This document shows positions 11,464 through 22,114 of a DNA stretch of 64,000 bases, piece by piece. The notes under the pieces were generated by a model, which was not told the origin of the DNA, made no database searches, and worked only from the letters and a program-made list of their open reading frames with translations. Both the position numbers and the translations under genes were made by a program. Position 1 is the first letter of the stretch. Every line of letters starts with the position of its first letter. This DNA is from Obelidium mucronatum (taxonomy: Eukaryota > Chytridiomycota > Chytridiomycetes > Chytridiales > Chytriomycetaceae), in contig JAIVFH010000015.1 in assembly GCA_025765595.1 (NCBI GenBank), forward strand, positions 248,001-312,000. Reading direction: 5' to 3'.

Positions 11464-12626
11464 ATGAACGAAACAGACGAACCTTCAGGATCCAAACGCA
11501 AAGGACACGCGGGCGGGAGAAAGCAAGTTGAAGATGAACCAGCGACAAAGAAGATTGCGCAACAGCGGGAGGTGAGGTTTCGACAAACTGTTGTTGGAAT
11601 GAGTGTGCTGATTTGATCACTGTTTTCTTTTCATCACATGCAAAATAAGGCATCTCGCAAGTATAGAGAGAGAAAAGAGCAGTACGTCAAAGATCTCGAA
11701 CTTGCCGTGGCAGAACTGAGCAAGGTGGGATAGATCTGTATGCGACAAACTCGTCACCAGCCCACTTAAAAAGTATAACAAACAGCAGGGATCTAAGCCT
11801 ACAGAGGAATTGAGAAATCGAATCACGGCATTAGAAGCCGAGAATTCAATGCTGAGACAAGTCACATTCTCCTTTGATCCACTCCAAGCAACAGTTGATC
11901 TCATTCCTGCAACTCATCAACAACAAGTATCTACCGCCGCTGGAGGCCAGCTTCCCATAGCAACGGAAGATTTATTTGCATCTTCTGACTTCACGGTGCC
12001 GCATTTTCATTTCGACACGTTCAAACAAACTCAGGTGGACATCAACTTCGAATCTCTATTTTCAGAAACGGAACTCTCTGATATTCTGACTTCGTCTACA
12101 AACTCTCCAAATAACAATAATCAAGCACTCGAATCTGCACCACCACCTGTTTGGACACCAACGCAAGTGATTGAAAAGTTGGTCAATACCCCACTTCCAA
12201 CCCCACCTTCAGATGACCAAGTTATTGAGCCGCATTTCAGTGGTGCCCGACGCGCGTTGGAAAAGCTACCTTCTTTGCAAAGCGCCCTCAATCTCGTGGA
12301 TGAACTGATTAAGCTTTACTGTGTGCGTTTTTTTTTTTTTTTTTTCGGACCGTGGTGAAGAATCGCATCCCAAAACATCAATTTTTTTTTTGAAGGCTTT
12401 CGTCAACTACAAAACAGGAACTGAGCCTGTAACGTGTAGATACACATTTGGACTCATCAAAGTCACGGAAGGAAGGATTCTAGAACAATGTTCAACAGGG
12501 GGTATTGCTGCCGATATGGATGTGTGTGTGTTTGTATTTGAGGCGGTGAAGCGCAAGTATTTCATTATTGACCGGCCAAATGATGATCATTCTTTGGGAT
12601 ATAGCCTTCATGGTTGTAAGGAGTAA
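11464..12626 (+). CDS. bZIP transcription factor A (AP-1/Yap-like)
   Basis: Four exons: 11464-11571, 11650-11724, 11789-12322 and 12396-12626, all in phase. The basic region AQQREASRKYRERKEQYVK runs into a leucine-zipper-like heptad pattern (LELAVAELSK...ELRNRITALEAENSMLRQV), the layout of fungal Yap/Pap1-type bZIP proteins. The invariant Asn of the basic region is Gln here. The middle is Thr/Pro/Gln-rich. The segment EKLVNTPLPTPP...ALEKLPSLQSALNLVDELIKLY is shared with the next gene. The C-terminal 77 residues form a compact-looking domain with several Cys that I do not recognise. It lies directly upstream of a related gene, so a tandem duplication is likely. Confidence 0.7.
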
Positions 12627-12672
12627 AAAAAAAAAATAAAAAAAAAATAAAAGTGAACAAATACAGTTTCAG

Positions 12673-13600
12673 ATGGCAGTCACAATTACTTTGAAAGATA
12701 CACTGCCAAAGTCCAAAAAAAAGGTAGAAAGCCCGTGAAATGTGGAACCTGCTGTAAGTATCCTTATTGGTTTACCCCTTTTTGTACATCTTGCTCAGTG
12801 GCTTGTCGATACAATAGACAAAGAGGGTTGCCCAAGTGCGATCGGCTGCTCGGGCATACAGAGAACGCAAAGAAAAGTGATCTTGAGTGTATTGGTAATC
12901 AAAAAAAGATACATTGCCTATCTCGAAGCTTCCGTGAGATCCCTTCAAAACAAATCATCGATACAACAAAGAGTAGCTGAATTAGAAGCGGAGATTGCAG
13001 TATTGAGACAGATGGCTATCACCTTCTCAGCACCCCCGATTTCGAATCCAACGGCAACAACTACACCTTCAACTTCTACAGTCTCAATCCAGCAACAAGA
13101 ATCGCCAGATATTTTTTCTTGGACAACAGACTTGGAGAAAGGAAACTTGTTGGAAACACTCTTTGCAGTTGGCATGTACCAACTGCCCGCTATCACCTGC
13201 CACGGATTCCTTCCTCAGCACACATCAGCTGGGTGCGGATGGGGGTGAATTTACCATGCCTGAATCATTTGATCCCGAACTAGAGGCATTATTGAATGCT
13301 CCTTTACCTGTAATACCCCAAACACTGGATCGGGACTTTGGCGCGTCTGTTCTTGCCAAAGCCAATAACGCAATACTCTTGATCCCCTCTCTCTCGAATC
13401 AAAGTGTACTGGTAGATTATCTTTTCGAATCATACACGGTTTCTGTGTTTTTAAGCTCGTTTTTTTTGGATTTGATAAACGATTCGAAATTGACACATTT
13501 AACACCACAATCAATCCAATCAATACTAAATTCTGTCTTGACAGCTTCAAAAACTTTTGTCAGGTTACCCATTTACGGGGTTTGGGCGAGTGGAAAAAGT
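12673..13600 (+). CDS. bZIP-like factor B, tandem relative of A, possibly degenerate
   Basis: Begins within 50 bp of the previous stop codon. The basic region KRVAQVRSAARAYRERKEK joins KYIAYLEASVRSLQ in phase if a 32-nt intron is removed near 12875-12906. The zipper continues as QQRVAELEAEIAVLRQM. A second junction with a GTACCA donor removes about 43 nt near 13176-13218 and leads into ELEALLNAPLPVIPQ...LLIPSLSNQSVLVDYLFESY, which matches copy A. The conserved C-terminal domain of copy A is not recognisable here, and no clean start codon in frame with the basic region is found. The 3' end runs towards the convergent gene at 13628. It may be a truncated or decaying copy. The end coordinate is approximate. 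Confidence 0.45.
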
Positions 13601-13627
13601 GTATTTATCAGTATTGGGTTTTTTGTA

Positions 13628-14332
13628 TTAAGCAAATGCTCCATATCCACCCTGCTTCCTACCCCCACTGCCCAAAGCAAAAGAATCTCGGAACCTTTGT
13701 CTTTCTTCCAGAGCAATTGCAGTGGCCGAATTGGATGCAATATTGCTTGTCGAGTGAACAACGCGCTCATCCCGTTCGAAACCGACGCCATTTCCATAAT
13801 AGGCTTTATTCCTACGTTTTCGATCATTATAGCGACGGAACAGCTGGTAAAGTAAAAACATGGAGGATTAGTCAGAATGAATGAAATTTGTTATATGCTT
13901 ACGACAAGAAGGGGAAAAGGTAGGGAGGGAGCAGTAATGCGCAGGGGGCGACTTACAAATAGACCAATAATAGTGCCGAGGAGCGCCACGCCAAATATGG
14001 AGGCTACAATGTAGGTGCTAGCGGATACGCCGCCGCCAGCATTTTGTTGGTCTGGTGGGGGTCGGGGAAGCCGACGGGTCGAGAGTTGTTGCTGTTGATA
14101 TTGAGGCTGAAGCCGTTGAATCGGAGAACGTTGTTTCTAGATCGATTGCAGTTGTGAGAGGCTGGGGCGATGTCTGTGGGTTGACAGTTGTCTTGGCATT
14201 GGTTGTGGTTGTGGTGGTTGTTGTTGTGGTTTTGGCAGTGGTTGACTTGGTTGTCGGTGGCTTCGTGGGAGCCACTATATCAGGGAGGCCTGGCAGTTCA
14301 ATCAATGCCTTGTTGATGAAAGCCATTTTCAA
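13628..14332 (-). CDS. Ser/Thr-rich single-pass membrane protein
   Basis: The N-terminal region (from 14332) is dominated by Thr, with a (TTT)n tract, typical of an O-glycosylated extracellular stalk. A transmembrane segment STYIVASIFGVALLGTIIGLF follows, then a 113-nt intron (13956-13844, GTAAGT donor). The cytoplasmic tail starts with the basic stop-transfer LFRRYNDRKRRNK and runs to 13628. This layout resembles fungal cell-wall stress sensors (Wsc/Mid2 type), but without a WSC domain. The frame between the Thr-rich part and the TM segment changes by one base around 14050-14150; I could not place an intron there, so that join is uncertain. It may have a different start. Confidence 0.5.
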
Positions 14333-14397
14333 GTGTTTTTTTGTTTAAGGCAGTCGAACCCTGCCCGCTAGAAATTAATTAAAAAAAAGGAAGGGCG

Positions 14398-15426
14398 ATG
14401 GGCAAAAAACCAAAGAAGCTTCCCATCACGGCAACGCCGCTGCCCACAACAACCAAGGCTGAACCGACCCACGCGAACCCACACAGACGCAGGAAGCTTT
14501 CGACTACAGCAAGGATCAACCAGTTCCACGCACTGGCAAAGAAGCTGGCGCAGGTCAGGAAAGCTGGGGGGAACCTGCTGGAGGAACAGGACCTGCAGCT
14601 GCAGATTGATGCTCTGGGTGGACTCCATGCGTATCAGCGGGCGTCACTCAAGGTGAGCGGATGTTCACCTGTCAACCAAAAAAAAACACCCTTATAACTT
14701 GTTCTTCTTCAGGGAGGGGATGAGCGAAGTGGGCGTGGTGCTTGTGGAAAGTGGCTGGTTGGGTTCCTTGGTCCTTTGAAAGAGGAGTTGGTTCAAGCGG
14801 GTTTGTCTCACCAGAAAAAGAACAAGAAGAGCGATGCGGACAACGAGAGCACACCGGTCATCAAACTGCTAGATATTGGAGCTCTCAATGGCGAAACTTA
14901 TTCAAAACAGTCGAAATGGATACACGCCCAGTACATTGACTTGAATCCCCAACATGCAAATGTCATTGCTCAAGATTTCTTCCTTCGACCTATTCCAACG
15001 GTTCCCGCAGACTATTTTCATGTTGTTTGTTTGTCTCTTGTGGTTAATTTCGTAGACGATCCCGAGAGAAGGGGTGGGTTCCGATCAAACATATTCACGT
15101 ATTTGGACGCTAACACAAATCATCATCAAGGAATCATGTTAATGCACGCGCGTAAATTCTTGTTACCAAAGGGTCTTTTATTTCTCGTTCTCCCGCTGCC
15201 ATGCACTGCCAACTCACGATATATGAACCATGAACGACTCAAGGAGATTTGTATTGCAATAGGATTCGAGGAGATTGAATTTCATGCCACGAAGCGGCTT
15301 TCGTATCACTTATGGAGGCGGGTGGAGGATTCCGAGTTTGCTCCAACAAATGTGGATAAGAAGATGGTGAATGATGGACCTGGCCGCAACAACTTTTCAA
15401 TAATTGTTAAAATAAATGCCAATTGA
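14398..15426 (+). CDS. BMT2: 25S rRNA adenine-N1 methyltransferase Bmt2
   Basis: Methyltransferase that makes m1A in the large-subunit rRNA during nucleolar ribosome assembly (m1A2142 in yeast). Two exons, 14398-14652 and 14713-15426, with a 60-nt GTGAGC intron in phase 0. The N-terminus is Lys-rich (MGKKPKKLP). The core carries LLDIGALNGETYSK as the SAM-binding strand, IDLNPQHANVIAQDFF, and CLSLVVNFVDDPERRG, which is diagnostic of Bmt2. A final Rossmann-like block with GLLFLVLPLPC follows. Length (about 320 residues) fits the family. Its last codons overlap the first ATG available to PP2A B'' copy 2. Confidence 0.9.
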
Positions 15427-17762
15427 GTCAAAACCATCACTGACAGAAACGGCAGATACAGACTGTCTCTTGCCGCAGCTTATATCCCAGGCCTCAGAAG
15501 CATCCCTGTTGAAAGAGGTGAGAAAGAAACGATTATTCTCAGCCAAGCTTCAAGCAAAGCAACAGCTCACCAAAATAATAAACTCCAAAAGACAGATCAA
15601 TCTTTGCCCAACTTGTCTCCAGCTGATGTTCCTTGCTTGCCGAAACGTAAAAGTCTGGATAAGTTAATGGTATAGTTGTAGCTCAAGAACACCACGTTCA
15701 CGCCCTCGAATACCTCGCATTGTATACACTTCTAACCATTTCCCTTCTTTTTTTTGAATTAGGTTGACTTGCTAAAGTGTTTCACAACTGGTTGTACTAA
15801 ATCAGTCCGAGACGCGTTCACACTTCCAAGACTGCCAAATGTTCTGTATCGAGACGAAATGTGGCCTGTCGCTGCTGTGCTTTGTGTTCCTCAGTATTGC
15901 AGTATGGCGCTGTTCGATAAAGTTTATGCCCATCGTCTGGTGGATTCGGCAGCTGATACAAGTGTGGTCGAACGGCCTGAAATCAACAACGAGGAAAGAT
16001 TGAAAGTAATTGACGATGTCGAGAGGTACATATTAATTTTTTTTAGTTTTCCGTTGGAGCTGTCGTTAGGTTAACGTGAAATGCACGATTTAATAGCTGC
16101 CGGACACAGCATGATGGATATGCCACAAATTCAACCCGGAAGGACGCTGTTCAAATCGACGACGATCAAAAGTTTATTGAATTTGAAGACATTGAGAGGT
16201 CTGACAGTTTACGGTTCCGGATTCGTGACCTTCAACTTCCTTTTTTTTAATTGAAGGTGGTGGAAGGAATTGACGGAAACACATCACGACGACTATGCAA
16301 TCGTATTTGACATTATTAAGAAATGTAGCAAGCAAGATTTTTTGTCGCCTCGGGATTTTGAGCCCATTCTTGACGGTTAGTGTTTTAAAAATGTGAAAGT
16401 TAACAGAACTGAATCAGATGGATTGTTCCATAGAAGTAACACAAAGACACCCAGCACTTGAGTTTCTTTCCTCTTTACGTGTATTTCAAGACCGCTACGG
16501 TAAAAACCTCTTTCATTGTATTTCCATCTTCCAATGTAACGAAACCATGTCTGCCACAGCTGAAACAGTAATTACACGAATATTTTACTCGAAAATCAAC
16601 AATTGCAACGAACGCATGACTCTCGCAGAGTTTAGAAAACAAGCCGTCTTGGAAATTTTGATCCAGCTGCAATTGGACGACGACATAAATTCGGTATGGA
16701 TGTTGAAGAATGAAAAAAGATAAGACTGACCCTCTCTGTTTGAAAAAAAACCCCCCCACTTGCCTAGACTCACCATGTCTTCTCATACAAGCACTTCTAT
16801 GTCATCTACTGCACATTTTGGGAACTCGATACAGACCATAACATGATCGTCGAGGCGTCCGACATGTTTCGCTATGGAGGAGGAGCGCTGACTGATATGA
16901 TGATGAAGCGCGTCGTTGGTGGATATGGGAAACCCTTGGCACTTGGAACCGCGAGCAAACAACTAACTTACAAGGACTATATTTGGTTCATGTTGTGTGT
17001 GGAGGATAAACGAACGGTTGCGAGTATTGAGTATTGGTATGTTTGGCTGCCGTTTTAATATATCACTGGTTTTTAAAAAGGGGTCTAAAAAATTCCAGGT
17101 TCCGCTGCTTGGATGCTGACGGCGACGGTGTTTTAAAGTTTGCCGAGCTTCGTGAATTTTACGACCAACAAGTGAACAAGATGATTGATTATGGAATTCG
17201 TGAGCCATTCAAACGAGATGAATTTGATTGTCAGGTGTAAGTTCCTTGTACTGCCCTTTTTAAAGATGCCGTCAAAAATGCCTTATTCTGTTTTTTTTTC
17301 TGGTTCTCTCGGTTTGTGTTTAGGGTCAATCTTATCAAACCAGAGAGTCCAGAATACTTGACACTGTCGGATCTTTTGCGTACACCTGAGAACGCGGCCA
17401 TACTCTTTGATATCTTGTTTGATGCGACCAACTACAACACACGCATTCGTAGAATGGATCCAGAGTTTAGAGAAAAGGAAGAAGTTTGGATTGAGGAAGA
17501 GGTTGGTTCTGTTGATGGTGGTGGTGGTGGCGACGTTTGTTTGAAACGCGTTAAACTGGAGGGATGGAATAAGTTTGCGGAACGGATGTATGAGACGCTT
17601 GCTGATAAAGAAGCAGGTGGTGGTGATGGTGGTGGAAGTACTGGTGCCGTGGATGCCGGGCCTAGAAGCCTTCGACGTTTGGAAGATGATGAGGACGACA
17701 TGCGGGGAAACTATTTGAATAGGGGCGAATTTGATAGCGAAGAGGATGATGGATGGGGTTGA
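15416..17762 (+). CDS. PP2A regulatory subunit B'', copy 2 (N-terminally short)
   Basis: Paralogue of the gene at 7997. The first possible ATG (15416) lies inside the BMT2 stop region. A GTGAGA intron of about 73 nt near 15520-15590, ending TAATAAACTCCAAAAG, phases MPIESKPSLTETADTD...LLKE into TDQSLPNLSPADVPCLPKRK. The core matches copy 1 closely: MWPVAAVLCVPQYCSMALFDK, WWKELTETHHDDYAIVF, EVTQRHPALEFL, ETVITRIFYSKINN, WELDTDHNMIVEASD and the EF-hand DADGDGVLKFAEL. It has an extra exon (about 16098-16199) absent from copy 1, and a shorter Gly/Asp-rich tail. It lacks the FYFP motif and about 150 residues found at the start of copy 1, so it is either truncated or starts elsewhere. Confidence 0.75.
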
Positions 17763-17964
17763 AGCGCATGGTTGCGACAGCGAGGAACACAATCGGTAAT
17801 AGCACAAAGTATATACCCTAAACCAAAACAAATTTGATGATTGTGTGGAAAATCAATCTTTTCAAAGTATTGATAAAAGCCGTGAGGCTGAAATTAGATT
17901 TGGGAGGCGCAGTGTTTTGCCTTTGAATAAAAACGTGTCCTCCAAAAAAACCATCTCACAGAAA

Positions 17965-19972
17965 ATGGCAGATACAAACGCTCTCTTGGCGCAACTTGTA
18001 TCTCTTGTCTCGGACCTTAAAACATCACAAGCTGCTTTGACCAAACAGGTATAGCCTAATGTCGCACTTATTCTCGGTTCCAAGAAGAGTGCCACTGAAG
18101 ACACTTGACAACTGCTCAGGTCGAAGAGTATCAAAAAGACAACACCCGCAATCTCTCCCAGCTCCAACAACGCGTAGCTGAAGTTGTTCTTCCAACTGGC
18201 AGTCAGGATAGCTTCATGTCACCGTCAAAGGCCTTTAGAGTGCATGCATATGGTAAGACACTGTCCAAACAAACTCAATTCAAACCCACTCTTTCCTCTC
18301 AGACAGTTCGCGAGAACACGATGAAGATTCAGACGATGTTGAGTCGGTGACGTCAGCCCGAAAGAAGCCTGCGGCCAGTCCCCTCTTTCTTCCCGCAGCA
18401 GCGTCGCCAGCTGCAAAAAACGCACAACTCGCAAATATTCCACCGCCTACAAATGGCCCTATTTATACCAGCAGAATTGTTCTTACTACTTGTACGTATT
18501 GTTTGTCGTTTTTCGCTTTTAGTTGCGTATTGTTGACTTGACATTTGTTGCAGACCCTGGTCAAGCCGGAGTCAACCCAATCCCAGTCGAATGGTATAAA
18601 ATAATACAAAGATATAACACGTGAAAGCTAAACGCGTAAAATATTTGAAATTCAATAGGGGAAACCCAAATCCTCGCATCCGAGGCCCCATCATCGCCTC
18701 GCGAATCCCATCTAGCATGAAACTTCGCAACGCCGTCGGAGCCCACGGAGGTGCCTATTCCATCTACCGTGCCTTGGCAATTGCAATCCGAGAACTGGAT
18801 CCCACTCACATTCCAAACCTACACAACACGGAACCTGTTGTTAAAATTGGGCCATATGATTCATGGGCGGATCCCGAACGGATTGTTTCTTTGGATCCGT
18901 GGGGGCATATTGTGCGTGATGTATTTGGTAAAGAGTTGAAGGATGGTGTGGATGTGAGGCCAACGATTGCTATCACGAAGGCCCACATGAAGCTGATGGA
19001 AGTGGAGGATTTGGTTAAGAAGGGCAAGCTGACTGTGGATGGTAAAGTTGTGGTGAATGAGGCTGGTGACCTGATGGTGAGAATTGATTCTGTTTTTTCC
19101 TTCTCCAACAACTGAGATTTCTGATCATTTTGGTTTCTAAAGGTAACGAAGGGTGCTGTGGAGCCTGTGTGGTATTTGCCAGGGATTGCGAAACGTTTTG
19201 ACGTGGATGAGACAACTCTTCGTCGCGCCCTCTTTGAAGATACTGGAGGCATGTACCCTGAGCTAATCACCCGCCCGGACTTGAAAGTTTTTTTGCCACC
19301 TATTGGAGGACTTTCCATCTACATTATGGGAAACCCAGATTATCTGTCAGACCCCACCAAAAGTTTGACTCTCAGAGTCCATGATGAATGTAACGGATCA
19401 GATGTGTTTGGTTCTGATATTTGCACTTGTCGCCCATACTTAATTTACGGTATTGAGGAAGGAGTCAAGACAGCCCAGCAAGGCGGTGTGGGACTGATTG
19501 TGTACTTCCGTAAGGAGGGTCGCGCTTTGGGAGAAGTGACTAAATATTTGGTGTATAATGCAAGAAAGAGAGCCGAAGGAGGGGACACAGCTAAGGAGTA
19601 CTTTTTGAGAACCGAAAATATTGCTGGAGTGAAGGACATGCGATTCCAAGCAACAATGCCAGATGTTTTGCATTGGTTGGGAATTAAGAAGATCGACAAG
19701 ATGATTAGCATGAGCAATATGGTGAGTTGAGGTCTTGCCCCCTTTTTCTTTTTACTTCTTTCCACTCACTCTGGATATATCAGAAATACGATGCTATTGT
19801 TGGATCAGGCATCCCAATTCTTGAGCGAGTGCCAATTCCTGCCGATATGTTGCCTCCAGATTCACAAGTAGAAATTGATGCCAAAATCGCTTCCGGGTAC
19901 TTTAGTCATACTCCAGCGCCCAAAGATTTGGCCACGACAAAAGGAAGAACTTGGGATGATGTTCTGCATTAA
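17965..19972 (+). CDS. URC1: URC1-type GTP cyclohydrolase II-like protein (uracil catabolism)
   Basis: Relative of GTP cyclohydrolase II used in the fungal URC uracil-degradation pathway. Seven exons phase cleanly: 17965-18048, 18120-18252, 18303-18491, 18554-18593, 18659-19076, 19143-19721 and 19784-19972. The N-terminus (MADTNALLAQLVSLVSDL) is a predicted coiled coil, followed by a Ser/Pro/Ala-rich linker. The catalytic part carries RVHDECNGSDVFGSDICTC, the zinc Cys cluster in its URC1 form, then GVGLIVYFRKEGRALGEV, which binds the substrate, and KYDAIVGSGIPILERV near the end. The Cys spacing and C-terminal GYFSHTPAP block separate URC1 from ordinary RibA, so I favour URC1 over riboflavin synthesis. 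Confidence 0.88.
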
Positions 19973-20170
19973 ATATGTATTGTGGCGCTTCTATCGAGTT
20001 TCGTTCTCTTTATTTTTTCTTTAAATATCAGGTGATGTTGGTTGAGTGTTCAGTGTTTGGGTGAAGTGCTTGAAATTAAACTGGGATGAAATCAAATGAT
20101 ATCATTCATGGTAATTGGATATAATGATGTGTGAATTGGAAGCGCCTCTGTTTGTATTTCGAATCCAACA

Positions 20171-21378
20171 ATGACAACCAATTGTCATGTCGACCCCTTA
20201 TCGCTTCCGTTCACGCCACTGCCGCCATCGCCTTCACCATCATCGTTGGTCAAAGTGTCGCTTCTTCTAAACGGCCGTTTTAGTTCAAATCCACGAATAT
20301 TTGTTCTTGAATCAAAGACTCTGAAGAACCCACCCATCCTCAACAACAACTTGCAGTTATTTCCAGTATTTTGTTTTCTTGTCGAAAAGAAGTTTGAAAA
20401 CGGAAAACTAGAACGAACTCTCTTTGATTTGGGCATCAGGAAGGACACACACAACTTCAGCCCCACAACTCAGACCCATGTACTTCCATTCTTCAGACCC
20501 CATCCAACTCAATCCCCGGACGTTGTAGAATCGCTTGCACAAGGAGGACTTACTGTTGCGGATATTGATCGAGTGATTCTAAGTCATAACCACTTTGACC
20601 ACATTGGAAATCCGTTTCTGTTTCCGTCATCGACAGAATTCTTTATTGGAGAGTTCAATAGTAAGGAGAACGAAGCAAAGTATTCTGTCGAAGGAGAACA
20701 AACGATTGCGTGGAGGAAGCTGTTAGCAGACGGGAACATCAAGTGGGAACCTGTTGGCTCATTCGAGCGTGGTTGGGATTTCTATGGTGATGGAAGCTTC
20801 TGGATAATTGATGCGCCTGGGGTCAGTTAGATTTTTATGGATGAACCATCTTATTTCTTCTGATACATTCCCTCATTCAATTTAGCATTGCACGGGGCAT
20901 ATGATAGCATTGGCAAGAACCACAACAGATCCTGATAGCTATATGCTTTTTGCAGGAGACGCAGCACATGCGCAGTGTTTATACAAATCAAAATGTCCCA
21001 CTTCCTTGGATGGGGAGAACCCGCCACACCACCATGATACGCGCCATCCATGTGGGCTATTCAGTAAAGCACTTCAATTCGATGCTCCTGAGCAAGATTT
21101 GGTTCTTAGTATCCACGACGATTTGGAACAGGCTTACAAAACGATTGCCAAGATTTCACGAATGGATGCCTTGGATAATGTATTCGTTGTTCGCGGCGCA
21201 TGAGATTGAGTTGGATGGAGTCGTTCCGTTGTTCCCCGAGAGTGCGAATGATTGGTTGATAAAGGGATGGAAAAACACGAGTACGAAGACGGCGGTGAAA
21301 GATAGTGATTTGAAAGAAGATCGCTCGGCCGATGTAGCGGTTGTGGGCCTTGGTTTGCTGAACATGGAAATGGAATAA
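20171..21378 (+). CDS. MBL-fold metallohydrolase, copy 1 (frameshift near 3' end)
   Basis: Metallo-beta-lactamase-fold hydrolase. Two exons with a junction near 20822-20884. Metal ligands visible are ILSHNHFDHIGNP (HxHxDH), the HCTGHM His and the GDAAH Asp. The final expected His, in AAHE, is in a different frame: the first frame ends ...NVFVVRGA-stop at about 21203, while AAHEIELDGVVPLFPESAN follows in the next frame to 21378. The paralogue at 22115 reads straight through this point (VFVIAAHE), so one extra base near 21194 explains the break. Whether that is a real mutation or a consensus error cannot be told from here. Substrate unknown; lactonase- or phosphodiesterase-like activity is possible. 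Confidence 0.75.
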
Positions 21379-21604
21379 AAGAAAACTTTCTTCACAAGCT
21401 TGTCAAGCTAGTTTTGTGTGGTCTCTATCAGATGGGATTGTCTATTCGGGTACAACAGCCGTCTGTTGTTGTTGGAGTTCAGCATGTGTTGGGTTCAATG
21501 CCATACAGACAAACCTGTCAAAAAACAAATACCAAAAAAAGATAAATACGCGCGAGTCTCGCACCATCTCATTCTATCCAATATATCGGGCAGAACTATC
21601 AAAA

Positions 21605-21949
21605 ATGAGAATTACAGTGCTTATGTCTCTCGCTGTTTTTGCAGCCGCTAACAGAGTACCCCCAAATGGAATCTGCTACACACCAACCCAAAACCAGCCA
21701 TCTTCCTGCGAATATGGATCCATCTGCTGGAAGTTCACAGTCAATGGCCAATATTATGGAAAATGCAGAATCGTCTCAGACGTGAATGCGAACTGTGCTG
21801 GGAATACCAACGGCCAAGGAGCAGCTTTCGCGAGCACAGATGCGGTCCAAGGATACGTCTGTGACTCTGAAAAGGGAATTTCATGCAAGGCTCCAGATAC
21901 TCCTGGCTATTTTTTGAATGTTGGCCAAACTGGAAAGTGCCTTTATTGA
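21605..21949 (+). CDS. small secreted Cys-rich protein
   Basis: An uninterrupted 114-residue frame. It opens with a signal peptide (MRITVLMSLAVFAAANR) and then about eight Cys residues spread through the mature chain (GICYTPTQ, SSCEYGSICWKF, GKCRIV, NANCAG, YVCDSEKGISC, GKCLY). Pattern and size match secreted apoplastic or effector-like proteins of fungi, and a carbohydrate-binding role is possible, but I recognise no family. It lies between the two MBL-fold paralogues and has its own upstream region. Confidence 0.65.
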   Translation: MRITVLMSLAVFAAANRVPPNGICYTPTQNQPSSCEYGSICWKFTVNGQYYGKCRIVSDVNANCAGNTNGQGAAFASTDAVQGYVCDSEKGISCKAPDTPGYFLNVGQTGKCLY

Positions 21950-22114
21950 ATAGACCTTCAACTTCTTAAAAGAAGCTGCGGACTTTCTAAACTCTTGGCC
22001 TTTTAGACTTGTTGCAATTGTCTTAAAATAAATTATTGTTAATGGTGCTTTGAAAGAGTTTCCCGGGGATTTTATGCCGACAAATCCTGACAAAACACTT
22101 GAACAAAGGATAGG

